Shown here one piece after another: positions 1 to 9,398 of a stretch of DNA of 64,000 nucleotides. Under the pieces are notes generated by a model, which ran no database searches, was not told the origin of the DNA, and worked only from the letters and a program-made list of their open reading frames with translations. Source of the stretch: Thiothrix nivea DSM 5205 (GTDB lineage Bacteria; Pseudomonadota; Gammaproteobacteria; Thiotrichales; Thiotrichaceae). The position numbers and the translations under genes were made by a program. Where the stretch lies: contig NZ_JH651384.1 of NCBI RefSeq assembly GCF_000260135.1, positions 499,693-563,692 on the forward strand, written 5' to 3'. Numbering within the stretch: the first letter of the stretch is position 1; every line of letters starts with the position of its first letter.

Positions 1-1
1 C

Positions 2-1312
2 GAAGAGCTGTACACCTCCAGCGAAGAATTGCAGACCTCCAATGAAGAGTTGCAATCCACCAACGAAGAGCTGCGCACCGTCAATCAGGAACTGAACGTC
101 AAAAGCAGCGAGGTTGAGGCCACCAACCAGCAACTCAAGTCCTCTAACGACCGCCTGCTGCACGAAATCGAGGAACGCAAATGGGCGGAAGAGCGCTTGG
201 AAATCGAGCGCGCCAAACTCGACACCATCTTCCAGAGCCAGCCCAACTGGATCAATATCTGCGGGTTGGACGGAACCATCCTGGAAGTCAACCCGGCTGG
301 CCCGGAAATCATGGAGGCCTGCAGCACCCAGCAGTTGGTAGGCCGTTCCATGCGTGATTTTGTGTTCCCCGAATACCTGCCAGTGGTGGAGGAATGCATC
401 AACAGCGTTAATACCACCGGTGAACTCAGCAGCCGCGAAATCAAGGTAAAGACCTTCAAGGGCAATACCCGCTGGCTGGAAAGCCGCCCGGTACTGATTC
501 ATCTGGACAACGATGAGCTGCGTATCATGTCGATCATCGTCGACCACACCGACCGTAAACTGGCACAAGAGTTATTGTCGGAACGCCAGCAGGAGCTAGC
601 CCACATCATGCGCCTGAATACCTTGGGGGAAATGGCCTCCGGCATTGCGCACGAACTCAACCAGCCGCTGTCAGCCATTTCCAACTACATCCGTGGCTGC
701 GAGTTGCGCATGAAAAACGATCAGTGCAGCATGGCTGAGATCACCGATGTCATGCAACTGGTCGGCACACAGGTGCGCCGCGCAGGCGAGATCCTCCGTT
801 TCGCCAAGGATTTCACCCGCAAGGATCAGGATACCGAATGGCACGACTACGACATCAACACTATCGTGGAGGAAACCCTGCACCTGCTGGACACCACCGA
901 GCAATTCAAGCAGGTCACGCTGGTCAGGAAACTGAGCCCTCTGCTGCCACCTGTCAATGTAAACAAAATCCAGATTGAACAGGTACTGGTCAACATGATC
1001 CTGAACGCGCTGGATGCCATGCAGGAAGCTTCTCCTGATGGGTTGGGTTCATTGCAAATAGTTACCGAAGCAGTTGACAAATATGCCGTCAGGGTATCAG
1101 TCATTGATGAAGGCCCTGGCCTTCCGCCTGATTACGCCCAGAACATTTTTCGCCCATTTTATACCAGCAAGAAAAACGGTATGGGCATGGGCTTGCCAAT
1201 CAGCAGTTCCATTATCGAAGTCCATGGTGGTAAGCTTGAGGCACACAATAACGATACCAAAGGCGCAACGTTCAGTTTCACCTTACCACTCAGAGGAACC
1301 GTCCGGAAATGA
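2..1312 (+). CDS. PAS-domain sensor histidine kinase, 5' end outside window
   Basis: The reading frame is open from base 2, so the N-terminus lies upstream and a TTG at 29 is not a credible start. The first ~50 visible codons encode a heptad coiled coil with repeated 'SNEELQ/TNEELR' units, typical of the linker in CheB-CheR-PAS fusions and related kinases. A PAS domain follows (visible residues ~70-190), then a HisKA dimerisation helix with the phospho-acceptor His in 'GIAHELNQPLSAIS', and a HATPase domain with N box 'NMILNALDAM', G1 'DEGPGLP' and G2 'GMGMGLPIS'. No membrane segment is seen in this part. The stop overlaps the start of the FixJ-type regulator (ATGA), so the two form a cognate pair. 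The signal sensed cannot be told from the visible part. Confidence 0.9.
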   Translation, partial: EELYTSSEELQTSNEELQSTNEELRTVNQELNVKSSEVEATNQQLKSSNDRLLHEIEERKWAEERLEIERAKLDTIFQSQPNWINICGLDGTILEVNPAGPEIMEACSTQQLVGRSMRDFVFPEYLPVVEECINSVNTTGELSSREIKVKTFKGNTRWLESRPVLIHLDNDELRIMSIIVDHTDRKLAQELLSERQQELAHIMRLNTLGEMASGIAHELNQPLSAISNYIRGCELRMKNDQCSMAEITDVMQLVGTQVRRAGEILRFAKDFTRKDQDTEWHDYDINTIVEETLHLLDTTEQFKQVTLVRKLSPLLPPVNVNKIQIEQVLVNMILNALDAMQEASPDGLGSLQIVTEAVDKYAVRVSVIDEGPGLPPDYAQNIFRPFYTSKKNGMGMGLPISSSIIEVHGGKLEAHNNDTKGATFSFTLPLRGTVRK

Positions 1313-1926
1313 ATTACCAGCCGACTGTATTCATAGTTGATGATGACCCTGCTGTACGCGACTCCCTGCGCTGGCTACTGGAGTCAATGCGCCTGAACGT
1401 GGCGACTTTCGGGTCTGCCGAGGAATTCCTCAAGTTTTACACCATGCACATGGTCGGCTGCCTGATCCTGGATGTGCGGATGCCCGGCATGAGCGGCCTG
1501 CAACTACAACAGTTCCTGACCAAACAGAAGCACTCCCTGCCCATCATTTTCATCACCGGCCATGGCGACATCCCGATGGCGGTGCGGGCAATGCAGGCAG
1601 GCGCGATGTATTTTCTGGAAAAGCCGTTTGAGGATCAGGTGCTGCTCGATTATGTGCATGAAGCGCTGGCACTGGATAATTCCAATCAGCAGGCACGCAT
1701 CCGTCTGGCGACTATCCAGGCGCGCATTGCCAATCTGACTGACCGTGAGCGTGAAGTCATGAACCTTGTTATTGACAACCATTCCAACAAGGAAATTGCC
1801 GCCAGACTCGGGGTCAGTATCAAGACGGTTGAATTCCACCGCAGCCACATGATGGAAAAGATGCACGCCAGTTCCCTGATCGAACTGGTCAGCATGGCAA
1901 AAGAAACGCTCGCTAACGGCGAGTAA
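1309..1926 (+). CDS. FixJ/NarL-type two-component response regulator
   Basis: 205 residues. An N-terminal receiver domain has the acidic pocket 'DDDP' at 11-14, the phospho-acceptor Asp55 in 'LILDVRMPG' and Lys105 in 'LEKPF'. A C-terminal LuxR-type helix-turn-helix (about 140-195) starts at 'LTDREREVM' and has the recognition helix region 'SIKTVEFHRSHMMEKM'. This arrangement and length match FixJ/TtrR-like activators. Its ATG overlaps the stop of the upstream kinase, which most likely phosphorylates it. It probably acts as a cytoplasmic transcription factor; no target site can be named. Confidence 0.92.
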   Translation: MNYQPTVFIVDDDPAVRDSLRWLLESMRLNVATFGSAEEFLKFYTMHMVGCLILDVRMPGMSGLQLQQFLTKQKHSLPIIFITGHGDIPMAVRAMQAGAMYFLEKPFEDQVLLDYVHEALALDNSNQQARIRLATIQARIANLTDREREVMNLVIDNHSNKEIAARLGVSIKTVEFHRSHMMEKMHASSLIELVSMAKETLANGE

Positions 1927-1938
1927 GCTACCTCCCAC

Positions 1939-2685
1939 CTACTCACCCAGCGCCCGCATTCGCGCCAGATGCCGGGTCAGAGGATACCCCAGTGCGCTGG
2001 TGAGCTGAAAGGCGTTTTCCTTCATCTCACTATTGGTATGCCAACTTGGCTTCCTGCCTGCCAATATCACCCAGTTGCGGCTACTGGTCAGGACAGTGCG
2101 GATGTCGGCGAAATGTTCCCGCAAGGCATTACGCAACGCAGCATCTTCGCGGTGTTCGTTCCAGCAGTTCAACACCAACCAGCCCTCCTCCTTGAGGCTC
2201 GCTGCACAGCGGGCGATGAAATCAGCTTTCAGTTGTACCTCATCCACGCCCGTGCCGTGATACAGGTCGGCAAACACCACATCCTGCGTGTGCGGCTGTT
2301 CGGCGCACAGGTACTGGTCTGCGTTTGCACACACCAGTTCTATCCGCTTGCCACGCGGCATCTGGAAGAAGCGGTAGGCGACATCAATTACGCTCTGGCG
2401 CAGTTCCACCGCCGTGATGCGGATGCCGGGGATCATGTGGTGCAGCGCGGTGACCAGACTGCCGCCACCTACGCCCAGAATCAGTACCCTTCTTGGCTGG
2501 CAGAACAGCAGCACCAGCAACATCGCTTGGGTGTACTCGAATTGCAGCACATACGGTACGGCTTTTAGGCAGCGACTCTGCTCGTCGTTGGGGGCGAACG
2601 ACAAGATCCGGCACTCCCCATCGTCGGTGACGGTGATGGGGCCGAATTCGTCGGTACTGTCGTACAAGGTCTGGATGTCTGGCAT
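1939..2685 (-). CDS. SpeE-like (spermidine synthase family) Rossmann-fold protein
   Basis: About 248 residues from the ATG at 2685. A longer frame reaches 2835 but would run into the divergent RDD gene, and its extra residues do not resemble the family. The core shows a class I methyltransferase/aminopropyltransferase fold: glycine loop 'ILGVGGGSLVTAL', acidic strand 'ITAVELRQSVI', and 'DVVFADLYHGTG' where the family has its catalytic region. It lacks a full N-terminal beta-domain and has no speD neighbour, so true polyamine synthesis is uncertain; many such orphans are annotated only as spermidine-synthase-like. It is convergent with the FixJ-type gene and divergent from the RDD operon. Confidence 0.75.
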   Translation of the reverse strand: MPDIQTLYDSTDEFGPITVTDDGECRILSFAPNDEQSRCLKAVPYVLQFEYTQAMLLVLLFCQPRRVLILGVGGGSLVTALHHMIPGIRITAVELRQSVIDVAYRFFQMPRGKRIELVCANADQYLCAEQPHTQDVVFADLYHGTGVDEVQLKADFIARCAASLKEEGWLVLNCWNEHREDAALRNALREHFADIRTVLTSSRNWVILAGRKPSWHTNSEMKENAFQLTSALGYPLTRHLARMRALGE

Positions 2686-2821
2686 GGGCTGGAATATAGC
2701 AGATCGCCTGTCACTTCGGTGCAGGCTGGTCGCTTTGCGGTTGACATATTTGCCATTGGTCTTCATCCTCTGTGGAAAATTATACAAACACATCCAAGCA
2801 TAAAGGGTTTGGCACGCCTGC

Positions 2822-3508
2822 ATGAGACTGGACACTACCTACACCGTCAATACGCCCGAGGGCATTGCTTTGCAGCTTTCCCCCGCCGGGCCGGTTCCGC
2901 GTCTGCTGGCGTGGATGGTGGATTTGCTGCTGCGTTCCCTGATCAGCGCGGGCCTGTTCGCAGCCCTGGGGGGGTTGGGGCGGATGGGCGTCGGCATTGC
3001 ACTGATCCTCACGTTCCTGCTGGAATGGTTTTACCCGGTGTATTTCGAGCTGCGCCAACAGGGGCAGACGCCGGGCAAGAAGATGCTCGACATCTACGTG
3101 GCGCAATCGGATGCCAGCCCGGTAACGCCTTCCGCCTCCATCGTGCGCAACCTGCTGCGGGTGGTGGATTTCCTGCCGCTGTTCTACGGTTTTGGCTTCA
3201 TCAGTATGTTGCTAAACCGCCGGTTCCAGCGTCTTGGCGATCTGGCAGCCGACACAGTGGTACTGCACAAGACCCGCCACAACGGCCATATCCCTATAGC
3301 CGAAGCCAACCCGATACGCCCGGAGGTAACGCTCACCCTGCCCGAGCAACAGGCCATCATGCTGTTTTCCCAGCGTAGCAACACGCTGGCGGCGGCACGG
3401 CAGGAAGAACTCGCCCGCATGACCGGCCCCTTGGTGGCGCAACAGGAAAACGCAACCCGCTGGCTGCACGGCATCGCCAGTTGGCTGAGCGGAGGCGGCA
3501 AGGCATGA
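2822..3508 (+). CDS. RDD family membrane protein
   Basis: 228 residues. The RDD domain begins near residue 20 ('RLLAWMVDLLLRSLISAG', with the family's Arg and Asp) and holds hydrophobic segments at about 25-50, 55-75 and 110-135; 'QQGQTPGKKMLDIYV' is the usual conserved loop. The C-terminal ~70 residues are soluble and Gln/Ala-rich. It is the first gene of a six-gene operon with 4-11 base overlaps or short spacers (SpoIIM-like, DUF4129, DUF4350, MoxR, DUF58). Such RDD proteins commonly sit with these partners in Gammaproteobacteria; a transport or envelope-assembly role is inferred, not shown. Confidence 0.88.
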   Translation: MRLDTTYTVNTPEGIALQLSPAGPVPRLLAWMVDLLLRSLISAGLFAALGGLGRMGVGIALILTFLLEWFYPVYFELRQQGQTPGKKMLDIYVAQSDASPVTPSASIVRNLLRVVDFLPLFYGFGFISMLLNRRFQRLGDLAADTVVLHKTRHNGHIPIAEANPIRPEVTLTLPEQQAIMLFSQRSNTLAAARQEELARMTGPLVAQQENATRWLHGIASWLSGGGKA

Positions 3509-4521
3509 AACAGGAACAGTTCATCCGCCAGTACCAACCGCTGTGGGATCAGCTCGCAGCCTGGCTGGACTATCAGCAAACCCCCAAACAGCAACGCAAA
3601 CGCGAAGGCTTGCAGGAACCGCCACTGGACTTCCCGCGCACCTACCGCCAGCTCTGCCACCATCTGGCACTGGCACAGTCACGCATGTACAGCCCGCTAC
3701 TGATCGGGCAACTGAATGAACTGGTGATGCGCGGGCATAACCGGCTGTATACCTCGCGGCTGCATTTTGCGCACCGTTTCGTCACGTTCTATCTGCGCGA
3801 CCTGCCCCGGTTGGTGCGGCGGGAATGGGTGGCGATGTTGCTGGCCGGGGCGTTGTTCTTCGGTAGTTTCTTCACCATTCTGGCCGCTATCCAGATCGAG
3901 CCGGAGCTGGTGTATTCGGTGATCAGCGGCGAACAGGTGGCGGGCATGGAAGACATGTATGACCCGGAGCGTACTTCCCGCTTCGGGCGTGAACGCGAGG
4001 CTGACAGCGATGTGATGATGTTCGGGTATTACATCAAGAACAACACCGGAATTGGTTTTCAGGTATTCGCGGGCGGCCTACTATATGGGTTGGGCAGCCT
4101 GTTTTTCCTGCTCTACAACGGGCTGGCGATTGGTGCGGTGGCCGGGCATTTGACCCAGATCGGTTATATCGAAACCTTTTGGGGGTTTGTGGCCGGGCAT
4201 AGTGCTTTCGAGCTGACCGCCATCATGCTATCGGGCGCGGCGGGCTTCAAGCTGGCGCAAGCGCTGATCATGCCGGGGCGCAAGTCACGCCTGCTGGCCT
4301 TGCGCGACAATGCGCAACAGGCTATTGGCATTGTCTACGGTTCCGCCACCCTGTTCATCATGGCGGCGTTTGTGGAAGCGTTCTGGTCATCACAGGCATG
4401 GATTCCGGTCACGGTGAAATACGTGGTCGGCATCGGCTTGTGGGTGCTGGTAATTGGCTATTTCACCCTGTTGGGGCGTGGTGAGCTGGCCGCTGAGCGG
4501 AGCCAAAGCGATGAAGCTTGA
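3505..4521 (+). CDS. Stage II sporulation protein M-like (SpoIIM/DUF95) membrane protein
   Basis: 338 residues from the ATG at 3505, which overlaps the RDD stop (ATGA); an upstream TTG at 3481 is less likely. An N-terminal soluble helical region (~1-100) is followed by about five to six hydrophobic segments: near 110-135, 190-215 ('GLLYGLGSLFFLLYNGLAIG'), 225-255, 275-300 and 310-335. The 'GHSAFELTAIMLSGAAG' stretch is the conserved SpoIIM/DUF95 signature. Despite the name there is no link to sporulation in this organism; the family recurs with RDD, MoxR and DUF58 genes in non-sporulating bacteria. Confidence 0.85.
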   Translation: MKQEQFIRQYQPLWDQLAAWLDYQQTPKQQRKREGLQEPPLDFPRTYRQLCHHLALAQSRMYSPLLIGQLNELVMRGHNRLYTSRLHFAHRFVTFYLRDLPRLVRREWVAMLLAGALFFGSFFTILAAIQIEPELVYSVISGEQVAGMEDMYDPERTSRFGREREADSDVMMFGYYIKNNTGIGFQVFAGGLLYGLGSLFFLLYNGLAIGAVAGHLTQIGYIETFWGFVAGHSAFELTAIMLSGAAGFKLAQALIMPGRKSRLLALRDNAQQAIGIVYGSATLFIMAAFVEAFWSSQAWIPVTVKYVVGIGLWVLVIGYFTLLGRGELAAERSQSDEA

Positions 4522-6043
4522 CGACATCACCGCCAATATCCGCTTGCGTTCGCCGTGGGAAGCCGTCGACCTTGGCTTTGCGCTGGTACAGCATAACGCC
4601 CGCTGGATTTTTCCGGCCTGGAGCGTGGTATTGCTCAGCGTTGCCCTGCTGGCCTGGGTGCTGACCCCCGCCGATTACCACAATTTTGCCCCGCTGGTGG
4701 TGTGGTGGTTCAAGCCGCTGTATGACAGGGTACTATTACACATTCTCAGCCATCAGATGTTCAACCAGCACCTGGCCACCGCAGAAATTTTCAACGCCAT
4801 ACCGGGGCTGTTGCGTAATAGTGGCCTGTTCAGTGCACTGACCTGGCGGCGTTTTTCCCTGTCGCGCGGCTTCAACCTGCCCATCTGGCAACTGGAACAA
4901 CTGCGCGGTAAACCGCGCAAGGAACGCCAGAACCTGTTGCACCTGCAAACCCATACGCAAGCGGTATGGCTGATGGTTGCCTGCGTGCATCTGGAATATG
5001 TGCTGATGTTCAGCCTGTATGCGCTGATCATTATTTTCGACCCTACCGACGGTGCCTGGAATTACATCCTCAGCAGTTTTATCGACCCCCTGGATCGTGA
5101 TGCCCAATACTGGGGCAATCTCATTTACCTGCTGCTGTACACCCTGACCGTGTGGGTGGTGGAACCGCTCTATCTCGCGGCCAGTTTCAGCCTGTACCTG
5201 AACCGCCGCACCCAACTGGAAGCCTGGGACATCGAGCTCGCTTTCCGCAGCCTGGGGGAACGGCTCGGCAAGCTGGAGCGGACACTGCCCATACTGTTGC
5301 TGATCCTGGGACTGGGGATTTTCCTGATACATCCAGCCCCCGCGTTGGCAGTGGCAAAAACGGAGAGCGAATACCTGTCGCCGCAACGCCTGCCTGCCGG
5401 TGAATCTGCCAAACAGATCAACGAAGTCATGCAGGTTGAAGAACTTTCCAGCGTATACACGCGCAAGGCGTGGATGCCGCGCCAACAGCCTGAAATGGGG
5501 CAGGAACCCACCGCCGAATGGCTCGAATCCCTGCAAGTGCTGTTCGCCGGGTTCCTGAAAATACTGCTGTGGATCGCGCTCGTGGCACTGACATTCAGCG
5601 CTTTTTTCCACCGCCAGCGTATCTTTGCCCTGCTGAAACCGGTACGGCGCAAACTGCCAGGCACTGCCCCGCCTGACATCCTGTTTGGTATGGACATCCG
5701 CCCCGAATCGCTGCCGGATGACATTGCCGCAACCAGCCGCCACCTGTGGGAAAACGGCCAGCCGCGCGAAGCCCTCAGCCTGCTGTACCGGGGCGCACTG
5801 ATGCGTCTGACCCGCCATGACCGCTTGCCGGTGCAAGCCAGCCACACCGAAGGTGACATCCTGCAACTGGCACGCGGGCATCTTGGTGGCGAACGCATGG
5901 CCTGGCTGGCCACCGTTACCCATGCCTGGCAGGAAATTGCCTACGCCCACCGCCCACCCGCCAATGCCCTGGCAGAATCCCTGTTCGATGGCTGGTCGCA
6001 ACATTTCACTGCTCCGCCCATGATGGACGAGGTGGCTGCATGA
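4511..6043 (+). CDS. DUF4129 domain membrane protein
   Basis: 510 residues from the ATG at 4511, overlapping the previous stop by 11 bases. Hydrophobic segments lie near residues 35-55, 155-180, 205-235, 265-285 and 355-375. The cytoplasmic C-terminus from about 400 contains the DUF4129 pattern ('HLWENGQPREALSLLYRGAL', then 'THTEGDILQLAR'-like residues), which resembles a TPR-like helical region. It sits between the SpoIIM-like and DUF4350 genes. Its function is unknown; transglutaminase-like proteins often carry the same domain. Confidence 0.8.
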   Translation: MKLDDITANIRLRSPWEAVDLGFALVQHNARWIFPAWSVVLLSVALLAWVLTPADYHNFAPLVVWWFKPLYDRVLLHILSHQMFNQHLATAEIFNAIPGLLRNSGLFSALTWRRFSLSRGFNLPIWQLEQLRGKPRKERQNLLHLQTHTQAVWLMVACVHLEYVLMFSLYALIIIFDPTDGAWNYILSSFIDPLDRDAQYWGNLIYLLLYTLTVWVVEPLYLAASFSLYLNRRTQLEAWDIELAFRSLGERLGKLERTLPILLLILGLGIFLIHPAPALAVAKTESEYLSPQRLPAGESAKQINEVMQVEELSSVYTRKAWMPRQQPEMGQEPTAEWLESLQVLFAGFLKILLWIALVALTFSAFFHRQRIFALLKPVRRKLPGTAPPDILFGMDIRPESLPDDIAATSRHLWENGQPREALSLLYRGALMRLTRHDRLPVQASHTEGDILQLARGHLGGERMAWLATVTHAWQEIAYAHRPPANALAESLFDGWSQHFTAPPMMDEVAA

Positions 6044-7086
6044 AACTGCAAAACATCCTCCTCAGCGTCTTTACCGTGTTAGCCACCGCAGCAATAGCGC
6101 TGTGGTTCCTGCAAACCTTTGAATTGAAGGAGGTCGACGAGCATGTCGGTTTTCGCGGTGAAGCCAAAACCAACCAGCTATTCGCCGCCCGCCTTTTCCT
6201 CAAACACATGGGCATCCCTACCGAACGCAAGGATGGCCTACGTGAGCTGCCCACCGATACCGACACCGTGCTGCTCATCGACACCCAGCGCTACACCCTT
6301 TCACAGCAGAAAATCGACGAACTGCTGGCCTGGGTAGAACGCGGCGGTCACCTGATCACCCGCGCCCGTACCCCAAACGGCGAAACCCTGTATGACGATA
6401 GCAATGATGAAACCGCAGATGACGACGCTATCCCCGAACCCGTCAACGACGCCCTGCAAACCGCCCTGGGCATCACGCTGGGCAAACACATCATCCCGGA
6501 AGACGACGACCTGCCACTGGAGGCAGAACTCTCCAGCATGGGATACGCGCTGGAAGTCGAGCCGGAGTTTTTCTACACACTCGTAACCGATACAGACGCC
6601 TACCCGCAACGCTACCAGGATTCGGCATGGCTGCTGGAACTGGAACACGGCGCAGGTCTGGTGACACTGGTTGCCAACCTCGACTTCATCGAAAACCCCG
6701 CGCTGGAGGATTACGACCACGCCGAATTTCTCTGGCACATGATACACAGCCTACGCGATGCACCCCGCGCGGTGTGGCTGGTACACATGGACGACATGCC
6801 GCCGCTATGGCAACTACTCTGGCAACACGCCTGGGCTCTGGTGCTGACGCTGGCGGCTTTCATCCCGCTGACCATCCTCGCCTTCAGCCCGCGTTTTGGC
6901 CCCTTGATCCCCACCCCACCTGCAGGACGCCGCCGCATTCTGGAACACATCCACGCCAGCGGCCTGTTCATGTGGCGACGCCAGCAAAAACACGGCGATG
7001 CGCAATACGACGCTTTCGCCGCATCCGTCGAACAACTTTACCCCACCACAAGGAAACAACATGACAACCACAAGCCTGACGCTTGA
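6040..7086 (+). CDS. DUF4350 domain-containing membrane protein
   Basis: 348 residues, starting at an ATGA overlap with the DUF4129 gene. One N-terminal membrane anchor (~7-27) precedes a periplasmic domain with 'NQLFAARLFLKHMGI' and 'WVERGGHLITRA', the GATase-like DUF4350 signature. An acidic insert of Asp/Glu residues lies at ~112-132, and a second membrane segment ('HAWALVLTLAAFIPLTILAF') is near 265-290. The family is usually located immediately before moxR, as here. No enzymatic residues are evident; an envelope-located sensing or scaffold role is only a guess. Confidence 0.82.
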   Translation: MKLQNILLSVFTVLATAAIALWFLQTFELKEVDEHVGFRGEAKTNQLFAARLFLKHMGIPTERKDGLRELPTDTDTVLLIDTQRYTLSQQKIDELLAWVERGGHLITRARTPNGETLYDDSNDETADDDAIPEPVNDALQTALGITLGKHIIPEDDDLPLEAELSSMGYALEVEPEFFYTLVTDTDAYPQRYQDSAWLLELEHGAGLVTLVANLDFIENPALEDYDHAEFLWHMIHSLRDAPRAVWLVHMDDMPPLWQLLWQHAWALVLTLAAFIPLTILAFSPRFGPLIPTPPAGRRRILEHIHASGLFMWRRQQKHGDAQYDAFAASVEQLYPTTRKQHDNHKPDA

Positions 7087-8035
7087 ACAGGCCAGCAGCC
7101 TGGCTGGCAGCATACGCCACGAAATCGGCAAAGCACTGATCGGGCAGAAACGGGTGGTGAATGAAACCCTGATCGCCCTGCTGGCGGGCGGGCACGTGCT
7201 GATCGAAGGCGTTCCCGGCCTCGGCAAGACCTTACTGGTGCGGGCGCTGGCCACAACCATCAGCGGGCAGTTTGCGCGCATCCAGTTCACCCCTGACCTG
7301 ATGCCCGCCGACATCAGCGGCCATGTGCTGTTTGACATGCAGAACCAGAGTTTCAACGTGCGCAAGGGGCCGGTGTTCACCCACCTGTTGCTGGCGGATG
7401 AAATCAACCGCGCCCCGGCCAAAACCCAGTCCGCCCTGCTGGAAGTGATGCAGGAACAGCAGGTGACCATCGAAGGCAAATCCTTCCCGGTTCCCCTGCC
7501 CTTCATGACGCTGGCGACCCAGAACCCGATCGAGCAGGAAGGCACTTACCCCTTGCCGGAAGCCCAGCTGGACCGTTTCCTGCTGAAAATTTTCATCGGC
7601 TACCCGGAACTGGCGGAAGAGGCGGAAATGGTTACGGTTGTCACCGACCAACAAGTGGGCGACCGCTTCAAACTCGACAAACTGCAAGCGCTGGCATCAC
7701 CCGAACAGGTACTGGCCATGCAGCAGGTCGCCGCCAGCATTGCTGTGGATGTGGCGGTGCTGGATTATGCCGTGCGCATCACCCGCGCTACCCGCCAGTG
7801 GCAAGGCTTGCGCTTCGGCGCGGGGCCACGTGGCAGTATCGCGCTAGTACGTGCTGCCCGCGCCAATGCGCTGCTGGCGGGGCGTGATTTCGTGCAGCCG
7901 GATGACATCAAGCAGGTGTGCCTGCCGGTATTGCGCCACCGGGTTTCGCTTGCGCCGGAAATGGAACTGGAAGGCTACACAGCCGACCACCTGCTGGCCA
8001 GCGTACTGGAAAAGACCGAAGCGCCACGCACATGA
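7061..8035 (+). CDS. MoxR family AAA+ ATPase
   Basis: 324 residues from the ATG at 7061, preceded by 'aaggaaac'; an upstream in-frame start at 6998 is unlikely because it extends inside DUF4350. Walker A 'GVPGLGKT' is near residue 50, Walker B 'LLADEINR' near 110, sensor 1 'TLATQNPIEQEGTYPLPEAQLDRF' region near 150-170, and the C-terminal lid domain holds 'GPRGSIALVRAARA'. MoxR ATPases act as chaperones that mature metal- or cofactor-containing or membrane complexes, often with VWA-domain or DUF58 proteins. The DUF58 gene follows with an ATGA overlap. Confidence 0.95.
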   Translation: MTTTSLTLEQASSLAGSIRHEIGKALIGQKRVVNETLIALLAGGHVLIEGVPGLGKTLLVRALATTISGQFARIQFTPDLMPADISGHVLFDMQNQSFNVRKGPVFTHLLLADEINRAPAKTQSALLEVMQEQQVTIEGKSFPVPLPFMTLATQNPIEQEGTYPLPEAQLDRFLLKIFIGYPELAEEAEMVTVVTDQQVGDRFKLDKLQALASPEQVLAMQQVAASIAVDVAVLDYAVRITRATRQWQGLRFGAGPRGSIALVRAARANALLAGRDFVQPDDIKQVCLPVLRHRVSLAPEMELEGYTADHLLASVLEKTEAPRT

Positions 8036-9339
8036 TCCTGCCCGCCCGCCGCAGCTTCCAACTGGTTGGCGCGAACGCCGCTGTCGCACTGCTGGCCAGC
8101 TTGTTCCCCGACCTGATCGGCCTGTGGTATGTCACGGTCGGGGTAAGCCTGCTGCTGGCGTTCGCGGATATGTTGCTGGTAGCGACGGAACCAGCCCCAC
8201 GTGCCGAACGTTTCGTGCCACATTCCCTGCCGCTGGGGGTAAAACGCACCGTGCGGCTGCGGCTGCACAATGACGGCAAGCGCCTGTTGAGCGTGCAGGT
8301 CTTTGACCATTTCCCGCAGCAATTGAGCGTCAGCGGTTTTCCGCTAAGGTTGGGGCTGGAAGCGGGCAAGTTTGCCGAGCCGCTTTACGAAGTCACCGCT
8401 ACCGAACGCGGCAGGCTGCATTTCCCCTGCGTGCAAGTGCGGGTGCTGTCACCGTGGCAACTGTGGCTGCATGACCTGAAACTGCCGGTGGCATCTGAAA
8501 CCCGCGTCTACCCCAATTTTGCCGCTGTAGCCCAGTACGCGCTGATGGCGACAGACCATCACCTCAGCCATATCGGCATCCTGAAAAAACGCCGCCGGGG
8601 TGAGGGGCAGGATTTCCACCAGCTACGTGAATACCGCGCGGGCGATAGCTTACGCCAGATCGACTGGAAAGCCACCGCGCGGATGCACAAACCCATTTCG
8701 CGCGAATACCAAGACGAACGCGACCAGGAGATTGTGTTCCTGCTGGACTGCGGCCACCGCATGATGGCGAAAGATGATGCGCTTTCCCACTTCGACCACA
8801 CCCTGAATGCGATGCTGCTGTTGACCTACGTGGCGCTGCGGCAGGGTGACGCGGTAGGCATGGGCAGTTTCGGCGGCGCAAACCGCTGGCTACCGGCACA
8901 CAAGGGGCAACACAATGTGCAGCACATGCTGAATGCGCTGTATGACTTGCAGCCAACCCCGCAAGCACCTGATTACGCGCAGGCCGCCACCGAATTGCTG
9001 GTGCGGCAGAAAAAGCGCGCGCTGGTGATCCTGCTGACCAACCTGCGGGATGAAGACCTCGACGACCTGTTACCCGCCCTGCACCTGTTGCGCAAGCGCC
9101 ATCTGGTGTTGTTGGCGAGTATGCGGGAGCAAGCGATTGATCAGGCGCTGGAAGAGCCGGTGGATAATTTGGAAGATGCGCTACACAAAGCGGCGGTGCA
9201 GCATTATCTGGGAACGCGGGAAGCCACGCTGGAACGGATCAGGGCGGTGGGCATCCGCTGCCTGGACGTGCCACCGCCGGAACTGTCGGTTAACCTGATT
9301 AACCACTACCTCGACATCAAGCGCAGCGGCGTATTGTAA
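8032..9339 (+). CDS. DUF58 domain-containing protein
   Basis: 435 residues from the ATG at 8032. Two short hydrophobic segments at ~12-50 anchor it in the membrane. The DUF58 core is marked by 'GEGQDFHQLREYRAGDSLR' and 'IDWKATARMHKPISREY' (residues ~185-225), followed by a VWA-like Rossmann segment with 'EIVFLLDCGHRM', a MIDAS-like Asp. It is the last gene of the RDD-to-DUF58 operon and a typical MoxR partner. The C-terminal ~60 residues are helical. Role: probable MoxR co-factor in envelope protein maturation, inferred from the family association. Confidence 0.9.
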   Translation: MILPARRSFQLVGANAAVALLASLFPDLIGLWYVTVGVSLLLAFADMLLVATEPAPRAERFVPHSLPLGVKRTVRLRLHNDGKRLLSVQVFDHFPQQLSVSGFPLRLGLEAGKFAEPLYEVTATERGRLHFPCVQVRVLSPWQLWLHDLKLPVASETRVYPNFAAVAQYALMATDHHLSHIGILKKRRRGEGQDFHQLREYRAGDSLRQIDWKATARMHKPISREYQDERDQEIVFLLDCGHRMMAKDDALSHFDHTLNAMLLLTYVALRQGDAVGMGSFGGANRWLPAHKGQHNVQHMLNALYDLQPTPQAPDYAQAATELLVRQKKRALVILLTNLRDEDLDDLLPALHLLRKRHLVLLASMREQAIDQALEEPVDNLEDALHKAAVQHYLGTREATLERIRAVGIRCLDVPPPELSVNLINHYLDIKRSGVL

Positions 9340-9398
9340 AAACCGCATTATAAGAAAATCGTCTACACTCGATAAAACACCGAGGGAGACAAAACAAC

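Noticed and set aside
2686-2835. Extended N-terminus of the SpeE-like protein up to 2835
   Set aside because: It would overlap the RDD gene start, has no family similarity, and the ATG at 2685 gives a normal beginning.
4736-6004. Long minus-strand open frame inside the DUF4129 gene
   Set aside because: Gln/Gly/His-rich shadow of a coding region with clear membrane-protein features on the other strand.
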